64,000 bases of DNA from Cerioporus squamosus (Eukaryota > Basidiomycota > Agaricomycetes > Polyporales > Polyporaceae), in contig JABYQS010000053.1 of the NCBI GenBank assembly GCA_022592435.1, positions 124,001-188,000 on the forward strand, written 5' to 3'. This document shows positions 59,369 to 64,000 of this stretch, piece by piece. Position 1 is the stretch's first letter. Each line of letters opens with the position of its first letter. The notes under the pieces are model-generated. The model saw only the letters and a program-made list of their open reading frames with translations, did no database searches and was not told the origin of the DNA. The position numbers and the translations under genes were made by a program.

Positions 59369-61126
59369 CTACCAAGATGCACGAACTCCGCTGCCAAATG
59401 ATTCTCCGGATGCTTGACGGTCGAGCGCGAAGGGGAGAACATCATCGCTCCGCTCGCCGACCGTCCTCTCCCCAGGCTCCTCTCCGCTCGGAGACCACAG
59501 GTCGTCAGGCTGGAGCGTAAATCCAACCGCGCCTACGACTCCGCCCAAGTCTACGGAAGAATGGAAGGAGTTCAGCGAGTGCTGGTACTGTGTGCGTCTC
59601 TTGACTTCCTGAAGGTTCATCAAGAATCTCGAGACGAGGATGGCCGTGACGCTGAAGGGCGGGATAGGGTGTCAGCTCCGAGAGTCGGAACCCCCTGTCA
59701 TGACGGGGCCAAGCTGAGACGTACGGTTCCGTGAAACTGATGATATAGCTTGTCTGAGACACTGAGACAGCGATCTGCCCCACGAGACAATTGTTGTGAG
59801 ATCCTGAGTCAGTCCGCCGTCGAAATGACATTGCTCACCGACAGTATAGTGAACACAAGATGCAGGGTGTTGAGAACCGTGAGTATCCTGCCTCGGGGTC
59901 AGCTCAGGCATGAGGTCCGCAGCACGAGGATAGACACGGGACTCACACGAAATAGATAGTACCTGAAGCTGAGGATCAGATGGACGTGCAGGGGAAATAG
60001 GTGAATGTGCTCACCGTTGACAAGAAGCAACTTAGAGAACGTCGGTAGATGCATTCGAAGCCCGTTGTTCCTAATGGAGCTGTACGTCGCGAACCACGTG
60101 AAGAAGACCACGAGGACGTCGCTTACGATGAGCGATGAGCGCGAAACGATCGTGACTGAGATGGACTCCAGTCTGAGCAACCACGAACCACAACATCAAA
60201 GCAAACGGCTTACATCTACGGACTTGTCAGGGTCTTAGAGACTCGAATTCGGAAAACCGGTGCACGTACATGATAGAGAGCCTGGGAGGCACCGTTGAGA
60301 CCGACTGACATCCCAGAACTGGCACAACCTCTCCATGTTCCCAGCGGTAGTGGAGCTGGAAGACCGTGACGCAGTGAGACCGAGGTGAAGAGATCCATCA
60401 ATGAAGTTCCACTCACCAGGTTCAGTACGATCGGAAAACCTGCAAAAAGGAGGACAGACGCGGCCAAGTACCAACGCCTCCCGCATATGGCGTATACGCG
60501 CAAACTTGAGAACACTTCCCGGGAGCTAAATAAGCAATATTGCTCTCGAGTATAGAAGAACGAACTCACGGGCCCACGGGACATACTGGAGCATCACAAG
60601 CGCGATAGAAGCCGAGTTTGACGCGTTGCAGCTGGTGGAGAACCCATTAGCTCCATGTCCCTCTCCAATCAGGTCGACCTGCCGAACTACCTCTGCAGCC
60701 TCTCGTAAGTGCCAAGACTCGCGACAGCTAGTGGACATGCTAAAGCTACTCACCGCATCTGTCGTCGCCGTTCCTCCTGCGAAGCTCGAGGCGATATAGA
60801 TGATGGGAATGTATCTGTTCGATAGGAACATAACCGTCGCTATCGAGATCTTGTCCCTCCAGAACAAGTCGACTTCGCGGCCGAGTGTGATGGTCCACTC
60901 GAATACGAGGAGAGCTGTGGACAACCAGGAGTAAGTATCAGCGACAGCCTTCAACCGACGCGGAGTCCTCCCGCAACGCACCAATGATTGCGACCACGCA
61001 GAAATTCGAGGTGTATCTGAGAGAGCAGGGTGGTCAGCAGGTCGGATGTATAGAGATGCAGGAGGCTCACATCTCCGACAGGACCGCGACAAGCTGTGCG
61101 ATCTCAGAGGAGGGTATCGAGCTCAT
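59369..61126 (-). CDS. DUF6533-type seven-helix membrane protein
   Basis: Starts at ATG 61126 (MSSIPSSEIAQLVAVLSE), spliced to YTSNFCVVAII and the DUF6533 block LLVFEWTITLGREVDLFWRD followed by VMFLSNRYIPIIYIASSFAGG. Later exons read YVPWA, SSLRVYAICGRRWYLAASVLLFAGFPI, SRSSLIVSDVLVVFFTWFATYSSIRNNG, LPTFSKLLLVNGTVLNTLHLVFTIL and finally SRFLMNLQEVKRR, the signature that ends the last helix in this family. The tail carries a charged, poorly conserved C-terminus ending at 59369. This is the same family as the gene at 13941-15838; function is unknown. Exact boundaries of the middle exons are approximate. Confidence 0.78.
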
Positions 61127-62437
61127 AGCGTTGAAGGCAAGCAGCGGCAGAAACTTATGGGAAGTGTGCTTGGGTGCACAAGCTTCCCAGCAACGTGAAT
61201 CGCGCCTTTATGCAAACGAACTGCGAGCCAGAAGGGAGCTCGCAGCTCATCCCCGCGAGCCTATCGTCGCAGAAGCCATGCACAGTTACAGTTGGACATG
61301 GTCAACAGGCACTTGCTGGGGTCGGACAGAAGGTGTTCGGCGCTGATCCCGGCCTGAAAGAACCACACTCCAAGTTTCCTGGATCTGCTGGTTGCGGTGA
61401 AAGTATGTGAGGGAAGCAAAGCGACGGTGACGATCCACGCATGTCATCGAACTGCCAGGCCCCTCCCGCAGCCTGCCACACGCGTGTCGCAGCGTTCCCC
61501 ACTCACCCGCCAGGCCAGGACATGTTCGCATGCGGGGTGCATGTACGATCCTTCGCAGGGCGTGGGGCAAAGCAATGAGGAAGATTTGAGAACCTAGTCG
61601 GCCAGTCTACCTGCACGCTGCGACCCGATCTGACAGCAGACCGCAGCGACCCGTCCTACGCCGCAAGAGACACGAGGAAAGGACCCTTCGCTGGCTCCTG
61701 TCAACGCGGCCGTGGTCGTCAGTCTGCAGGATTAGCTCAATCAAACCAAGTTTACAATGCGGTACGCACGGATTACACTCGTTACCAGGCCTAGCCTAAG
61801 GGAAGCCAGGGAAGGCCGGCTCCCGCATGAACCTCTCTTCAGTAACTCTGAACGCCCGACACTACGCAATCTCAAGCTGAACGGCTTGCGAAGTCTACCT
61901 GTGGAAGCGCGGATTTATAGGTACATGGTGGTAGCACGAAGTCAAGCTTGAAGCTTGAAGCTTGAAACTGCCACGCCGGTGGCCAGCCGCTTCGAGCGTC
62001 AAACATCCCATCCGTCCTGACTCATTGGAGTCGGTCTCCAGCAAAATTGTCTCGAGAGCATGCATTACAACAAGTACTCTAAGATACACGATACAAGAAC
62101 TTCAATCAATCAATCATACGCATAAGACCCGTACACAGAACCAAAAACTACGCGACTACCGCCGTGTATGCAGTATAGTAACGTGTAAACTATAGCCCTC
62201 CGACTCAAGAGACCGTGTCGGTGCACCTCAGGGTCCCCAACTGGTATACGGGTGCACCGTGCACGTCAGTCCCATGGATGGTATTAGCGTGGGTGGAGAA
62301 GATGACGAGGCCGTACGATGGGAGAGAGTGAGGGGTCGTATCATGAGCAAGTATCCCGGTCGTGAGTTGAGGTGAGGTGATATCGGAGGTAGCAGCTTGG
62401 TCTCGCAAGGATTGCAACCCGCCTACGGACGTGTACT
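61127..62437. other. Intergenic, no gene seen
   Basis: About 1.3 kb upstream of the seven-helix gene and downstream of the ErdS gene. A small tandem of a 7-bp unit (aagcttg, about three copies at 61944-61967) is present. No RNA gene was recognised. Confidence 0.45.
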
Positions 62438-64000
62438 CTACTTTGGCTTCTGGAGCATGGACATAATCGCCTCAATGCCCTTCACGCCGAGCCCGCCCTT
62501 CGGGTAGCAAATGTACAACTGCAAACACACACCCAGTCCGTCAGCCCGACGCTCCCTGACAGCCACGCCCGCGGAGCGGAAAACACTCACCGGATCGTGC
62601 CACGTCCCAAACTTGCTCCGGAAGTCGCCCTTGCCCATCAAGTTGAACGTCGTCGACAGCCCGTTGTACGCCTTCTCGAGCGTCTTGAAGCGCAACCCAT
62701 GGATGTTGTCCGCCGCCTCGAGCTTGCCCGTCGCGCCCGCGCCAAACGTTGCGCTCTTCACGCCCGCGTCGCCCAGCTTCTTGATCACGTACGTCAGGAT
62801 GTACTCGATCGCGCCGAGCGGTGCCCCAGGGAACTCCAGCGCCCACTTGATCTGGAAGCCGTGCTTCGGGGCGAGCTGTGCAAGGACGACCATCGCGCAA
62901 GGCTGCATCGACGAAACGCAGTCAGCAATCTGTCACCCACTTGAGACCAACGCCGACCAAACGAACCTTGCCCTCCTTGTCCATAGCGTAGTAGTACTTC
63001 CGGTGCTGCATGTCGTCGAACGGCCGCACACCCGTCAGGTGGATCTGTGTGCCCTTGCGATTTGCCTCCCAATCCTTGCAGCGCTGCTCAAGCTGCTGGC
63101 GGGTATGGTCGTCCATATCGCCAACCTCGACAATCTTCACGCCCTCGCGCTCGGCGCGGTGGATCTTCCGCCGGACAGTCTTGTCCGTCTCCGCTGGGTC
63201 GACCTCGGTGGGGTTGATGCGCTCCTCGGCAACAGCGATGACAGCGCCCCACCCGAGCTCCTGGGCGAGATAGTGTTCGGTCGTCTTGTCGATGCAGCAC
63301 CACACGGGCTTGAGCCCCTCCTCGTGCAGGAACGCCAGATACGCCTTGACGACACGTGGGATCTGATCGGCCGTACAGAGAGGGTTGCCGAAGGTGACGG
63401 CGAACCCGTCCTGCGGGATGTAGCCGACCGCCGCACCTGTGGCCTTATCCCGCCATACGGTCCAGGCAGGATCCACCCAGCTCGTGTTAGTCGCGTCACC
63501 GTACTTCGCGATAAGCTGCAGAATCATCTTAGCACTGCGAAACGATGCCAAACCGCAGGGCGATAGACGTACGTTCTCCAACGGCGGCAACTCGCCATGT
63601 TTTTTCCCGGGCGGGAACGTTGACGACTCAGGACCATGCAAAATGAGCGTGTTCGCAGCTACTAACGCAGCCTCGGCGTGGTCCACACCACGATTGAGGA
63701 AGCTGCGGGGGTCGCGCGGGAACAGGCTCGCCCAGCGGACGTTCCCGAGCTTCAGGAACAGCATAACGATCCGTTCCAGGCCGACGCCACCGCCACCATG
63801 CTGTCGGAAGCGTCAGCAACAATCGCGGAGGGATACGGAAGAAAGGCCCGGATGACTCACCGGCGGGCAGCCCCAGCGGAAGCCGTCCACGTACTCCTTC
63901 ATGGAGTCTGGATCGACGCCGACCTCCTTCATGCGCTCTTCGAGGAAGGGTGCGGTGTGTATACGCTGACCGCCAGACAAGATCTCCTCACCGCGCAGGA
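62438..64000 (-). CDS. erdS: Ergosteryl-3-beta-O-L-aspartate synthase (AspRS-DUF2156 fusion), C-terminal part, cut by window edge
   Basis: The visible exons (64000-63861, 63800-62967, 62902-62591, 62518-62438) begin inside a class II aspartyl-tRNA synthetase: [30 protein letters not shown], then class II motif 3 [13 protein letters not shown] and [17 protein letters not shown]. After a short linker the frame continues into a DUF2156 acyltransferase-like domain: [81 protein letters not shown], ending MLQKPK. Known: in fungi such AspRS-DUF2156 fusions (ErdS) charge tRNA-Asp and transfer aspartate to the ergosterol hydroxyl. The N-terminal tRNA-binding part lies beyond 64000, so completeness cannot be judged. 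Confidence 0.9.

Noticed and set aside
61944..61967. Three copies of a 7-bp unit as a possible CRISPR or array-like element
   Set aside because: Too short and too few copies; a eukaryotic microsatellite explains it.
62511..63566. 351-codon plus-strand frame opposite the ErdS C-terminus
   Set aside because: Antisense to a well-supported gene with conserved motifs; Leu/Ala-biased shadow.

Overview
The window is nuclear DNA of a basidiomycete fungus, most likely an agaricomycete (possibly Polyporales). The evidence is dense short GT-AG introns (mostly 45-70 bp), exons often under 100 nt, and families typical of mushroom-forming fungi: DUF6533-type seven-helix proteins, a HET-domain protein, an F-box-like LRR protein and a fungal TAP-like hydrolase. 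I assembled exons by hand from splice signals, reading-frame continuity and family consensus. Where I could sum exon lengths, the spliced CDS was checked for divisibility by three.

Layout. 0-5 kb: a head-to-head inverted duplication of a deaminase-like gene; the plus copy is intact (573 codons) and the minus copy carries several frameshifts. 5-11 kb: a DUF218-type membrane-anchored protein, a TAP-like secreted or anchored alpha/beta hydrolase and a multi-helix membrane protein. 11.3-13.7 kb: ATG5 (autophagy) with an unusually long intron, then an intron-containing tRNA-Ser(AGA). 13.9-15.8 kb: a DUF6533 seven-helix protein, followed by about 2.8 kb with no supported gene. 18.6-24.1 kb, all minus strand: an F-box-like protein, a HET-domain protein and a quinone oxidoreductase. 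24.7-36.9 kb: a giant HECT ubiquitin ligase (TOM1/HUWE1 type), divergent from SUB1/PC4. 38-42 kb: a mitochondrial ABC1/ADCK-type kinase and another seven-helix protein. 43-44.6 kb: a branched-chain aminotransferase with a 2-nt frameshift. 45.6-50.2 kb: a 15-exon, 1286-residue protein combining a helical N-terminus, an EF-hand-like loop, two zinc-binding ZZ-like modules and a heptad coiled coil. 50.4-55.3 kb: a TBC Rab-GAP (GYP5-like) and an orphan. 57-61 kb: an O-methyltransferase converging on another DUF6533 protein. 62.4-64 kb: the C-terminal part of an AspRS-DUF2156 fusion (ErdS, ergosteryl-aspartate synthase), cut by the window edge.

Housekeeping genes (TOM1, SUB1, ATG5, GYP5, ADCK, BCAT) alternate with fungal-specific recognition or membrane families, with no single pathway cluster. 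The strongest candidates for something little described are the EF-hand/ZZ/coiled-coil protein at 45.6-50.2 kb, the inverted deaminase pair at 0.2-4.9 kb, and the ErdS fusion at the right edge.
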